A stretch of 12,660 bases of DNA, taken from assembly GCA_030611185.1 (NCBI GenBank), contig JAUWQG010000016.1, positions 1 to 12,660 of the forward strand, read 5' to 3'. Below the pieces are notes generated by a model that saw nothing but the letters and a program-made list of their open reading frames with translations, did no database searches and had not been told where the DNA came from. The stretch is from Nitrososphaerota archaeon (lineage in GTDB: Archaea > Thermoproteota > Nitrososphaeria > Nitrososphaerales > Nitrosopumilaceae). A program made the translations under genes and the position numbers. This document shows positions 1-5,446 of this stretch, piece by piece. Numbering within the stretch: position 1 is the first letter of the stretch; each line of letters starts with the position of its first letter.

Positions 1-132
1 TTCTTGCGATTTCTCAGTAATTACAAAACCACATTTTCCACAAAATTGTTCTCCTGTGACTTCGTCAGTCAATAAAGAATTTTTTCCACAACGTGTACAG
101 GTTGATTTGTTATTGAAATTGTCTATTACCAT
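1..132 (-). CDS. tfb: Transcription initiation factor B (TFB), N-terminal part, runs off the window
   Basis: This is the first 44 codons of a gene that continues beyond the left edge. The visible protein carries a zinc ribbon with C12-x2-C15 and C31-x2-C34, in the contexts CTRCG and CGKCGFVI, which is the layout of the N-terminal domain of archaeal TFB and eukaryotic TFIIB. In that family the ribbon recruits RNA polymerase to a TBP-bound promoter, while the cyclin folds that bind DNA would lie outside the window. The ATG at 132 is chosen because the ribbon begins a few residues later and no in-frame upstream start is apparent. No TATA-like sequence sits at the leaderless distance. The nearest candidate is the A/T stretch near 203-215, which would give a leader of about 50 bases. 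Another zinc-ribbon protein is possible, but the spacing and the CGxVI context favour TFB. Confidence 0.8.
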   Translation of the reverse strand, partial: MVIDNFNNKSTCTRCGKNSLLTDEVTGEQFCGKCGFVITEKSQE

Positions 133-344
133 GAAATTATACCCTTCCTTCTCACTAGCCTATCGTTCAATCCTTGTTACTGGTATTCCAATAGTTGATA
201 CTATTTTAATTTGAGTCATTGTCTCATTAGTAACCTGTAGTTGTACCATATAGCATGATCTCTTTCTTGATATTTAAACCAAAGAAAATTTTTGGTTAAA
301 AAATGACAATATCCTAAACCACATGAGGGCCATAATTTTTTAAT

Positions 345-370
345 TCTCATCCTTCCCAAAAAATAATTTC
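345..370 (+). repeat. 26-base direct repeat, copy A (upstream of the stress-protein cluster)
   Basis: This segment is identical over 26 bases to 1837-1862. Its core is CCTTCCCAAAAAATAAT. It ends 72 bases before the preferred start of the first stress gene and 43 bases before that gene's TATA-like box, so it sits where an upstream regulatory element would be. The A/T-rich right half could also act as a core promoter element. Sequences on both sides differ from those of the other copy, so the match is a discrete block and not part of a longer duplication. Confidence 0.85.
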
Positions 371-413
371 TTATTGCTATTGAAAATTCTATTATTGACA
401 ATCATGATATTTC

Positions 414-420
414 TTTAAAT
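414..420 (+). promoter_or_regulatory. TATA-like box for the first universal stress gene
   Basis: TTTAAAT lies 29 to 23 bases before the ATG at 443. This is the distance expected for an archaeal TATA box when transcription starts at or very near the start codon. It would lie against or upstream of the alternative ATGs at 419 and 428, which argues against those starts. Confidence 0.5.
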
Positions 421-442
421 GGTTACAATGACGAGAATTTGC

Positions 443-877
443 ATGTCCTTTAAAAATATCTTAGTAGCGTATGACTCTTCAGGCTTTTCAAACAGAGCTT
501 TCAAAAGTGCGTTAGACATTGCAGAACCAAATAAAAGTAAAATTACAATTTCAACTGTCATAACAGGTGTATATCAGCCTTCAATAGGATTTTCAATGAA
601 GTATGCGGAGAAAACGCTAGAAAAACATAAGAAATTAATTAAAAAAATCTTTTTAAAACTAGAATCTGCAGCAAATAAAAAAGGCATAAGCCTTTCATTA
701 AAAATATTACATAACCCTTCAGTATCAAATGCCATTTTGAATTATATGAATTCTCACAAATATGATCTAATTGTAATTGGTTCTCATGGCCGAACAGGTC
801 TTAACAAGCTTATTTTAGGTAGCGTTGCAAATGACGTAGCACACAAAGCAAAGATTCCCGTAATGGTGGTAAAATAA
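443..877 (+). CDS. Universal stress protein (UspA family), first of three
   Basis: This 144-residue protein has the single-domain UspA fold signature. It opens with KNILVAYDSS, an N-terminal strand followed by the acidic residue of the nucleotide site, and carries the ATP-binding pattern G-2x-G-9x-G-S in GSHG (113-116) followed by G126-S127. Family members are small cytoplasmic dimers that bind ATP or AMP and support survival under stress; the specific role here is unknown. The ATG at 443 is preferred over in-frame ATGs at 419 and 428 for two reasons: the protein then has the same length as the next gene, with GSHG at the same position, and a TATA-like box lies 23-29 bases upstream. The next gene begins three bases after the stop, so the two are almost certainly co-transcribed. 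Confidence 0.88.
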   Translation: MSFKNILVAYDSSGFSNRAFKSALDIAEPNKSKITISTVITGVYQPSIGFSMKYAEKTLEKHKKLIKKIFLKLESAANKKGISLSLKILHNPSVSNAILNYMNSHKYDLIVIGSHGRTGLNKLILGSVANDVAHKAKIPVMVVK

Positions 878-880
878 AAA

Positions 881-1315
881 ATGCCAATAACAAACATTCT
901 GGTACCAATTGACGGTTCAACTTATTCTGTCAAGGCATTTAATACTGCATTAGATATTGCAAAAATACACGATGCTAAAATCAATGTTCTAACTTGTTTA
1001 GAAAAAGAAAATCTTGGTGCTTGGTATATTGATAAAAGAATAAACAAGAAAATAATAAGTGACGCAAAGAAATTTGCAAAAAGTTTTCTTTCAAAATTGG
1101 AAAAGACGGCAAAAGACTCTGAAGTTCCACTTTTTGTCCATGTTATTGAGGCAAAATCTATCTCAAAGCAGATTGTTGACTTTGCTAACTCTAAAAAGAT
1201 TAATCTAATTGTAATTGGTTCTCATGGGCAGACAGGATTTAACCGATTTCTCTTAGGGAGTGTAAGTAATGCAGTAAGCCAGTCAGCTAAATGCCCTGTT
1301 CTAATAGTAAAATGA
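881..1315 (+). CDS. Universal stress protein (UspA family), second of three
   Basis: This 144-residue UspA-family protein begins with TNILVPIDGS. The nucleotide-binding motif is at GSHG (113-116) with G126-S127, exactly aligned with the preceding gene, and the C-terminal strand CPVLIVK closes the fold. The tight three-base gap to the preceding gene and the absence of a promoter between them indicate one transcript. The two proteins share the C-terminal motif block closely but differ in the middle (residues 40-100), as expected of an old tandem duplication whose ligand or partner surface has diverged. The family is known to bind ATP through this motif; the actual trigger is not visible in the sequence. 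Confidence 0.9.
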   Translation: MPITNILVPIDGSTYSVKAFNTALDIAKIHDAKINVLTCLEKENLGAWYIDKRINKKIISDAKKFAKSFLSKLEKTAKDSEVPLFVHVIEAKSISKQIVDFANSKKINLIVIGSHGQTGFNRFLLGSVSNAVSQSAKCPVLIVK

Positions 1316-1320
1316 CTATC

Positions 1321-1327
1321 TTTTTTA
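1321..1327 (+). promoter_or_regulatory. Possible TATA element for the third stress gene
   Basis: A run of six T followed by A lies 31 to 25 bases before the ATG at 1352, in the 36-base gap after the second stress gene. The position fits a leaderless promoter, but a T-run here could equally be the terminator of the preceding pair, or serve both purposes. Confidence 0.3.
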
Positions 1328-1351
1328 CTTGGAATTAGACCATTTGTCTAC

Positions 1352-1783
1352 ATGAGTAATAAGAAAATTATGGTTTGTTTGGATGGTTCAAAGAATTCTC
1401 TGCGAGGATTAGATACGGCAATTTTGTTTGCAAAACAATCAGATGCTATGATTATTGGAGTTCACAGTGATACGAGCTTTAGTGCATTTTCTGCTGTTCG
1501 TGCACCCATACTTCCAGAGAAAAAATGGACAAATGAAGTGCAGGGATTAATACATGTTGCAAAGAAAAAAGTAGAAAAAAATAAAATTAAATTTAAAGGA
1601 ATTGTTATTGGAGGTCACACTTCAGGTATTGATTTAACCACATTTGCAAATAACCCTGCAAACAAGATTGATCAAATCGTTATAGGATCAAGAGGAATGG
1701 GATTTCCAAAGGAATTATTTTTTGGAAGTACATCAAACTTTATCTTGCATAAGGCAAATCCTCCAGTAACCATAGTAAAATAA
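1352..1783 (+). CDS. Universal stress protein (UspA family), third of three
   Basis: This 143-residue protein has the UspA hallmarks: an N-terminal strand KKIMVCLDGS and the ATP-binding motif GSRG (112-115) followed by G125-S126 in the nine-residue spacing typical of ATP-binding members. It is more divergent than the first two. GSHG is replaced by GSRG, the middle section (residues 41-65) carries an insert with Ala, Pro and Trp, and the C-terminus reads NPPVTIVK. It is in the same direction as its neighbours but separated by 36 bases, with a T-rich element at a suitable promoter distance. It could therefore be read both from the operon and by itself. Confidence 0.88.
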   Translation: MSNKKIMVCLDGSKNSLRGLDTAILFAKQSDAMIIGVHSDTSFSAFSAVRAPILPEKKWTNEVQGLIHVAKKKVEKNKIKFKGIVIGGHTSGIDLTTFANNPANKIDQIVIGSRGMGFPKELFFGSTSNFILHKANPPVTIVK

Positions 1784-1836
1784 TCATCATCAAGTAATGC
1801 TGTGGACTTTCAAAAGGTCTTTGTGTTTAAGTTTCC

Positions 1837-1862
1837 TCTCATCCTTCCCAAAAAATAATTTC
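1837..1862 (+). repeat. 26-base direct repeat, copy B (upstream of the small methyltransferase)
   Basis: This is the perfect second copy of the segment at 345-370, with core CCTTCCCAAAAAATAAT. It ends 10 bases before a good TATA box (1873-1880) and 62 bases before the methyltransferase start. Both copies have the same orientation relative to a downstream plus-strand gene, which suits an operator or activator site. Confidence 0.85.
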
Positions 1863-1872
1863 AAATTAACCG

Positions 1873-1880
1873 TTTATAAT
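1873..1880 (+). promoter_or_regulatory. TATA box for the small methyltransferase
   Basis: TTTATAAT is a good archaeal TATA match. Transcription would be expected to start near 1904, giving a leader of about 20 bases before the ATG at 1925. No convincing Shine-Dalgarno sequence is seen at normal spacing. Confidence 0.5.
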
Positions 1881-1924
1881 AAAAATTAGGAAAGAATAAC
1901 CATCAAAAGGATTAATCGATAAAA

Positions 1925-2488
1925 ATGAAAATTAGAGAAAGTGGAATGCCTGATGAAAAGATCTGGGGTGGATTTTTCAATCCGGTTAAAATCCTTGAAA
2001 CACTAGGCATGAATAAGAAAATAGGAGATGTAGCAGAATTTGGTTGTGGTTTTGGCACATTCACTATTCCTGCTGCAAAAATGATAAGCGGAAAAATCTA
2101 TGGCATTGACATTGAACCAGAAATGTTGGAAATTACTAAGAACAAAGCTAAAGAGCACAAGTTAGATAATATCGTAACAGTAAAACAAGATTTTATTACA
2201 AAAGGGTCCAGTCTAGATACTGAAAGTGTTGATTATGTTATGCTTTTCAACATACTTCATGGAGAAGAGCCAGAAAAGCTCTTTGAGGAGTCTTGGAGAA
2301 TCTTAAAACCAAATGGTGTGATTGGAATAATTCATTGGAATTATGATCCTAAAACTGTTAGAGGACCACCCATGAATATTAGAATAAAACCAGAGCAATG
2401 CATCAAGCTTGCAAAATCAACAGGATTAGTTAATCCAAACATATATGATCTTAAACCATATCATTATGGAATAACATTAAAAAAATAA
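1925..2488 (+). CDS. Class I SAM-dependent methyltransferase of unknown substrate
   Basis: This 187-residue protein has a Rossmann-type methyltransferase core. Motif I is AEFGCGFGTF (37-46), which binds SAM. The acidic end of strand 2 is in YGIDIEPEM (59-67), the motif IV region is VDYVMLFNILHG (102-113), and the following strand block contains RILKPNG (125-131). This resembles small stand-alone enzymes of the Methyltransf_25/31 type. The substrate cannot be read from the sequence: there is no target-recognition domain, and the protein ends shortly after the core. It is a single-gene unit with its own TATA box, preceded by the same 26-base element found in front of the stress genes, which suggests a shared regulatory input. 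An internal ATG at 1946 (MPDEKIWG) is a possible alternative start. Confidence 0.8.
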   Translation: MKIRESGMPDEKIWGGFFNPVKILETLGMNKKIGDVAEFGCGFGTFTIPAAKMISGKIYGIDIEPEMLEITKNKAKEHKLDNIVTVKQDFITKGSSLDTESVDYVMLFNILHGEEPEKLFEESWRILKPNGVIGIIHWNYDPKTVRGPPMNIRIKPEQCIKLAKSTGLVNPNIYDLKPYHYGITLKK

Positions 2489-2518
2489 TTTCAAAACCCA
2501 ATTGCGGCATTGTAGTTT

Positions 2519-2638
2519 GATGCCCTCAAAGTGTTTTGAGGGAGTATCATTTGATTAGTTAGATGCCCTAACAAAATGGCATAGTTTTACATCTAAATTT
2601 AAGATGGGAGTATCATTGTTTTAGTTCAATACCTTAGG
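2519..2638. repeat. Imperfect tandem repeat cluster beside the tRNA gene
   Basis: A unit of the form GATGCCCT, variable loop, GGGAGTATCATT, then TTAGTT occurs twice (about 2519-2561 and 2562-2626). It is followed by a degraded third start, ATACCTT, at 2629. Within each unit GATGCCCT can pair with the later GGG...ATC, so each unit is also a potential hairpin. The variable part is about 12 bases in the first unit and about 35 in the second. The cluster lies between two convergent transcripts, the methyltransferase and the tRNA. Confidence 0.55.
2523..2542. repeat. Perfect 8-bp inverted repeat (hairpin) with 4-base loop
   Basis: CCCTCAAA, loop GTGT, TTTGAGGG form a perfect stem. GAT (2519-2521) and ATC further out can extend it across a small internal loop. 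It is 34 bases after the stop of the methyltransferase. It could slow or end transcription from either side, but no T-run follows, so it is not a standard intrinsic terminator. Confidence 0.6.
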
Positions 2639-2640
2639 AA

Positions 2641-2756
2641 TGCCGGGGGCGGGTTTCGAACCCGCGACCTCCAGATTATGAGTATTGCCTTCTTTGGAAG
2701 ACCTGTTAGATTTTACCAAGCGAACTGGCACTCTAACCAGGCTGAGCTACCCCGGC
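2641..2756 (-). tRNA. Elongator tRNA-Met (anticodon CAT) with an intron
   Basis: The minus strand folds as a full tRNA. The acceptor GCCGGGG pairs with CCCCGGC, discriminator A73 is present, and positions 8-9 are TA. The D stem is GCTC/GAGT, the T arm is GCGGG-TTCGAAA-CCCGC, and after splicing the anticodon arm is CCAGA-CTCATAA-TCTGG. The anticodon is at 2678-2680. Exons are 2725-2756 and 2641-2683, giving a 75-base mature tRNA, and CCA is not encoded. The anticodon stem lacks the three G-C pairs (GGG/CCC) of initiator tRNA, so this is an elongator. An isoleucine tRNA with a modified CAT anticodon is formally possible, but the body resembles archaeal elongator Met tRNA. Confidence 0.92.
2684..2724 (-). 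other. 41-base tRNA intron at non-canonical position 30/31
   Basis: The intron interrupts the 5' side of the anticodon stem, not the usual 37/38 site. A bulge-helix-bulge can be drawn for the splicing endonuclease. Exon GAG pairs with exon CTC, then TGCC pairs with intron GGCA as the four-base-pair central helix, with bulges AG^T on the 5' side and AT^A on the 3' side. Cutting there restores a perfect CCAGA/TCTGG anticodon stem. The inner helix is weak (TTC/GAA, then TTGG/CCAA), so the motif is a relaxed one. Confidence 0.8.
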
Positions 2757-2780
2757 ATAGTTTATGCCTAATAATTTGGG

Positions 2781-2788
2781 AAATTAAA
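2781..2788 (-). promoter_or_regulatory. TATA box for the tRNA-Met gene
   Basis: On the minus strand this reads TTTAATTT, 32 to 25 bases before the mature 5' end of the tRNA. The same eight bases occur at matching distance before tatA, which supports it as the local TATA consensus. Confidence 0.6.
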
Positions 2789-2829
2789 TGATTCTGTTCC
2801 TAAATCTACTTATGTTAATAATAATTCAT

Positions 2830-4497
2830 TTATTCTTGAGCTATTTTTTTCCAGTCTAGTTTTTCGTTTTGAACCCATAGGAATTTTTTCTGCAAAGCTG
2901 CAGTGTAAAGTTTCTCCCAATCAGCCCCCACTTCATCAGTCCATGCTTTGACTACGCGAGGATCAATGTAGTTTCGAAGTGAGGTTCCAAGGCTGTAGTC
3001 CCTTGTTTTCCCTGACAAGTCAATTTGCAATTTTAATTTCTCCTGTCTTTCTTTGTGCTTTAGTTTTCGTTTTTTAATTTGCCCATTTAGTGTTTTAATT
3101 CTCTTCTCTTTGGTTTTGGCCTGGGCGTCTGTTTTGGTTTCTTTGGCTATTGCTTTCTTTAGTGTCTCCTCTGCCTTTGTCCATGGCTTGTCTTTTTCAA
3201 TTTTTTTCAGGGTATCTCTTTTTTTCTCCAAAGCTTGCTCAAAGGTTTTAGGAATAGTCCTTTTGTGGTTACACATGATTGCAGCCTCCAAGTTGGCAAG
3301 TTTTGCATGATGGAGTTTCTCATTTGGAGTTTTTCCTTTAAGGTTATCATGTTCTTTGAGGTAATTCTTTACGACGTTTGTTGCAAGATACGTTCTGAAA
3401 ACTTTTGCAGTTAACCCCTTGACTATACTTGAATAATACACATTAACGTGCCGTGAAGTAATACCATCAAAAATGTCATCCTTTGGTTTTTTGTTTTGAA
3501 TTATTTTCTTTAGGTTCTCATGAAATTGCTTGTCATGTCCTTGTGCAGGAACAGTTTCCTGCCACCGTACACTGTCTTTACCTAAAAAGTCAAACTTTAT
3601 TGCATCTGGCGTAAGGTTGATGTGCTCTTTTCTGAGTGTAGTTGCACCTACTGTGTCTGCCTCTTCTGGATCTTTTTCGTCCCCTACCCTCATTGCAGTT
3701 CTATAAATCAAATAACACGCAGTTGAAATTTTGCTAATTTTTGGATCCTTACTTTTCATATCCTTTACAATTCGATCCTTTATCTTCTCAATCTCTTTTG
3801 CAAGATTTACTGCTTTTTCGTACTTATCTTTATCTCGGTCTTGTTTTAGACCTGCAGTATCTGCAAGCCAAACATATTTTCTTTTTTGTGTAAGATAATC
3901 CAACCAGCTTGCCAACCACATTGATTCTTTGTCGTGAACAATTTTCCCCCAATCTCCTTCTGGGACTTTAGATTCCTTTCCAAGATTAAGTGTAACATCT
4001 TTTGCAGTAACTGGAGGTTTCCATCTTCCTCGAAGCGGATGCTCCCCTCTACCGATGAATATTCCTGGGGGTTCTGCCATATAGTTTCCAACTTCTACCT
4101 CTTTTCCATCCATTATGGACTTGCCATATTTTTCTTTGAGCTGCTCTCGTAATTCTTTTCTTTTAACAGCTAGGGCCTTTTTCTCCTCTTTTGTCATCAT
4201 CTCCTTGAGATCTTTTTCTTTATCGACTAGCTTGTAAGCATCTGAAAAATCAAGATCCTCGTATGATATTTTTTTAAATTTTGATGATAGAGTTTTTGCA
4301 AAATCTAAAGAAAAATTTTTCTGAAAAACCTTGTCTTGAGCATAAGGTGTATCTTTTTTCTTAGCCCACTGATAGACCATTTCTTCTTGATTTAGATCAA
4401 GTGGAATGTTTTCACCTTTGATCTTTAGTTTAATCTTTAGAGATTCAAAGAGGGGTGGAAACAATATTCCATTTTGTTGTAGCGTTCTCCATTTCAT
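2830..4497 (-). CDS. topIB: DNA topoisomerase IB, eukaryote type
   Basis: This 555-residue enzyme relaxes supercoils by cutting one strand and forming a 3'-phosphotyrosyl link. All catalytic residues of the human enzyme have counterparts. They are Arg270 in YRTAMRVGDEK, Lys307 in FDFLGKDS, Arg368 in TAKVFRTY, His411 in CNHKRTIPKTFE, and the nucleophile Tyr510 in LGTSLRNYIDPR. The N-terminal core (1-200) matches the DNA-clamping cap region, including FPPLFE and GIFIGRGEHPLRGRWK. Residues 420-490 are a Lys/Glu-rich linker likely to be a coiled coil. The long charged N-terminal tail of the eukaryotic protein is absent. This form is known as a Thaumarchaeota marker among archaea, so it is both a housekeeping gene and the best taxonomic clue here. 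It is probably transcribed alone. Confidence 0.96.
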   Translation of the reverse strand: MKWRTLQQNGILFPPLFESLKIKLKIKGENIPLDLNQEEMVYQWAKKKDTPYAQDKVFQKNFSLDFAKTLSSKFKKISYEDLDFSDAYKLVDKEKDLKEMMTKEEKKALAVKRKELREQLKEKYGKSIMDGKEVEVGNYMAEPPGIFIGRGEHPLRGRWKPPVTAKDVTLNLGKESKVPEGDWGKIVHDKESMWLASWLDYLTQKRKYVWLADTAGLKQDRDKDKYEKAVNLAKEIEKIKDRIVKDMKSKDPKISKISTACYLIYRTAMRVGDEKDPEEADTVGATTLRKEHINLTPDAIKFDFLGKDSVRWQETVPAQGHDKQFHENLKKIIQNKKPKDDIFDGITSRHVNVYYSSIVKGLTAKVFRTYLATNVVKNYLKEHDNLKGKTPNEKLHHAKLANLEAAIMCNHKRTIPKTFEQALEKKRDTLKKIEKDKPWTKAEETLKKAIAKETKTDAQAKTKEKRIKTLNGQIKKRKLKHKERQEKLKLQIDLSGKTRDYSLGTSLRNYIDPRVVKAWTDEVGADWEKLYTAALQKKFLWVQNEKLDWKKIAQE

Positions 4498-4551
4498 TTA
4501 TCATCACTTAAAATTGCGGACTTTGACAAAAATGAGATTCTATGTGTATAT

Positions 4552-4559
4552 CAATTTAA
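4552..4559 (-). promoter_or_regulatory. Possible TATA box for topoisomerase IB
   Basis: The minus strand reads TTAAATTG here, the same core as the psmA candidate (CTTAAATT followed by G). It would give a leader of about 30 bases before the ATG at 4497, inside the 75-base gap after the dehydrogenase. An alternative A/T stretch closer to the ATG lies too near to fit. Confidence 0.35.
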
Positions 4560-4572
4560 CGTAGGCGTACTA

Positions 4573-5403
4573 TCAGCCTGGAAACAGCTCTTTTGACATA
4601 TATTTCTCAAATTCAAGATCAGATTTTGAGTTTTTTGCCTCCATAAACATGGCAGCATCAGTTCCGACAATGTATCGCGGTAAACTCTCATCATCGTGAA
4701 TTGCCTTTATCACAACATCAGCTACCTGAGATGGCGCAGTTCCAAGCTCCGTCATCATCTTTAATCCAGCAAGCATTTTGTCAGTTAATTGCTTGTATTT
4801 TGGATCTGTCTTTGAATCTGGAATTTTCATCGAATCAAAAAAGTTGGTTTTGATTACACCTGGTTCAATCAAGGTTGTCTTTATTCCAAACATTCCAAGC
4901 TCATATCGTAAACACTCTCCTAGTCCCTCTAGTGCAAATTTAGAACTGATATAAGCTGGAGATCCCGGAAGACCTATTCTGCCAGCAACTGAGCTAATAT
5001 TTACAATAAATCCAGAACTCTGTTTTCTCATTATTGGTGTAACTTCTTGAATAATTCTAACAACACTGAAAAAATTAGTCTCAAATTGTTTTCTGAAATC
5101 ATCTGTTGAGACATCTTCTGTACATCCAAACTGACCATACCCTGCATTGTTTACCAGTACATCAATTCTATTTGCATCTGACATTACTTTTTTTATTGCC
5201 TCTACTATTGATGCTTCATTATCTACATCAAGCTCTATTACGGTAATTGGGAGGTTTTCTTTATTGGCAGTTTTTTTCAATTCTTCTGCTTTACTTGTAT
5301 CTCTCATACTTGCAAATGTGTGGTATCCATCTCTTGCAAGTGCAAGAGCAGTTTCATATCCTATTCCTGATGAGCTTCCAGTAACAAGAGCCACTTTTTC
5401 CAT
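4573..5403 (-). CDS. Short-chain dehydrogenase/reductase (classical SDR)
   Basis: This 276-residue oxidoreductase has a complete classical SDR set. The cofactor loop is TGSSSGIG (8-15), then DVD at 59-61 and NNAG at 85-88, with N110 in the ETNFF stretch. The catalytic Ser is in NISS (135-138), and Tyr151 and Lys155 are in YISSK. The basic Arg34 after strand 2 suggests a preference for NADP(H), which is an inference from family rules. PGVIKTNF (181-188) follows the active site as in typical members. The substrate cannot be deduced. The C-terminal 80 residues, which carry substrate specificity, show no familiar signature, though the overall look is of the 17-beta-hydroxysteroid-dehydrogenase-like cytosolic SDRs. 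It has its own TATA-like box and lies 43 bases downstream of the helicase in the same direction. Confidence 0.9.
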   Translation of the reverse strand: MEKVALVTGSSSGIGYETALALARDGYHTFASMRDTSKAEELKKTANKENLPITVIELDVDNEASIVEAIKKVMSDANRIDVLVNNAGYGQFGCTEDVSTDDFRKQFETNFFSVVRIIQEVTPIMRKQSSGFIVNISSVAGRIGLPGSPAYISSKFALEGLGECLRYELGMFGIKTTLIEPGVIKTNFFDSMKIPDSKTDPKYKQLTDKMLAGLKMMTELGTAPSQVADVVIKAIHDDESLPRYIVGTDAAMFMEAKNSKSDLEFEKYMSKELFPG

Positions 5404-5424
5404 GTGGTTTTGTAGAAATCTGTC

Positions 5425-5432
5425 TTATTTAT
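5425..5432 (-). promoter_or_regulatory. TATA box for the short-chain dehydrogenase
   Basis: On the minus strand ATAAATAA lies 29 to 22 bases before the ATG at 5403, within the 43-base gap behind the helicase stop. The position fits a leaderless transcript independent of the helicase. Confidence 0.5.
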
Positions 5433-5446
5433 CCCATATTGATTTA

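Larger units (their letters stand above)
133..442. other. Intergenic region between divergent tfb and stress-protein genes
   Basis: These 310 bases lie between two divergently read genes and must hold both promoters. Visible contents are an A/T-rich stretch near 203-215 that could be the tfb TATA box, one copy of a perfect 26-base repeat (345-370), and a TATA-like TTTAAAT at 414-420 for the stress gene. A 61-codon minus-strand reading frame at 216-401 starts with TTG, is rich in Trp, Tyr and Phe, matches nothing I recognise, and is not called as a gene. Confidence 0.55.

Noticed and set aside
216..401. A 61-codon minus-strand reading frame in the spacer before the stress genes
   Set aside because: It starts with TTG, is unusually rich in Trp, Tyr, Phe and His, has no recognisable motif, runs through the 26-base repeat, and the second repeat copy gives only a ten-residue peptide from the corresponding ATG. 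It is more likely chance.
345..1862. The 26-base repeats as ends or target duplications of a mobile element carrying the stress genes
   Set aside because: There is no transposase, integrase or terminal inverted repeat. Target duplications of 26 bases would be unusually long, and base composition between the repeats matches the neighbours.
2523..2542. The perfect hairpin as an intrinsic terminator of the methyltransferase gene
   Set aside because: No T-run follows the stem on either strand, and archaeal termination relies mainly on T-runs without hairpins. It was kept only as an inverted repeat.
2641..2756. Initiator tRNA-Met or CAT-anticodon tRNA-Ile
   Set aside because: The anticodon stem is CCAGA/TCTGG and lacks the GGG/CCC pairs of initiators. 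The body matches archaeal elongator Met better than the Ile type, although a modified Ile tRNA cannot be completely excluded.
2631..2775. TTAGG and CCTAA on either side of the tRNA as an extended stem of the precursor
   Set aside because: The TATA box places the transcript start within a few bases of the mature 5' end, so the TTAGG at about 11-15 bases upstream would probably not be in the RNA.
3053..3310. An 85-codon hydrophobic plus-strand frame inside topoisomerase IB
   Set aside because: It is the antisense shadow of the Lys/Glu-rich linker, whose complement codes for Phe, Leu and Ser. The sense frame has conserved catalytic motifs on both sides.
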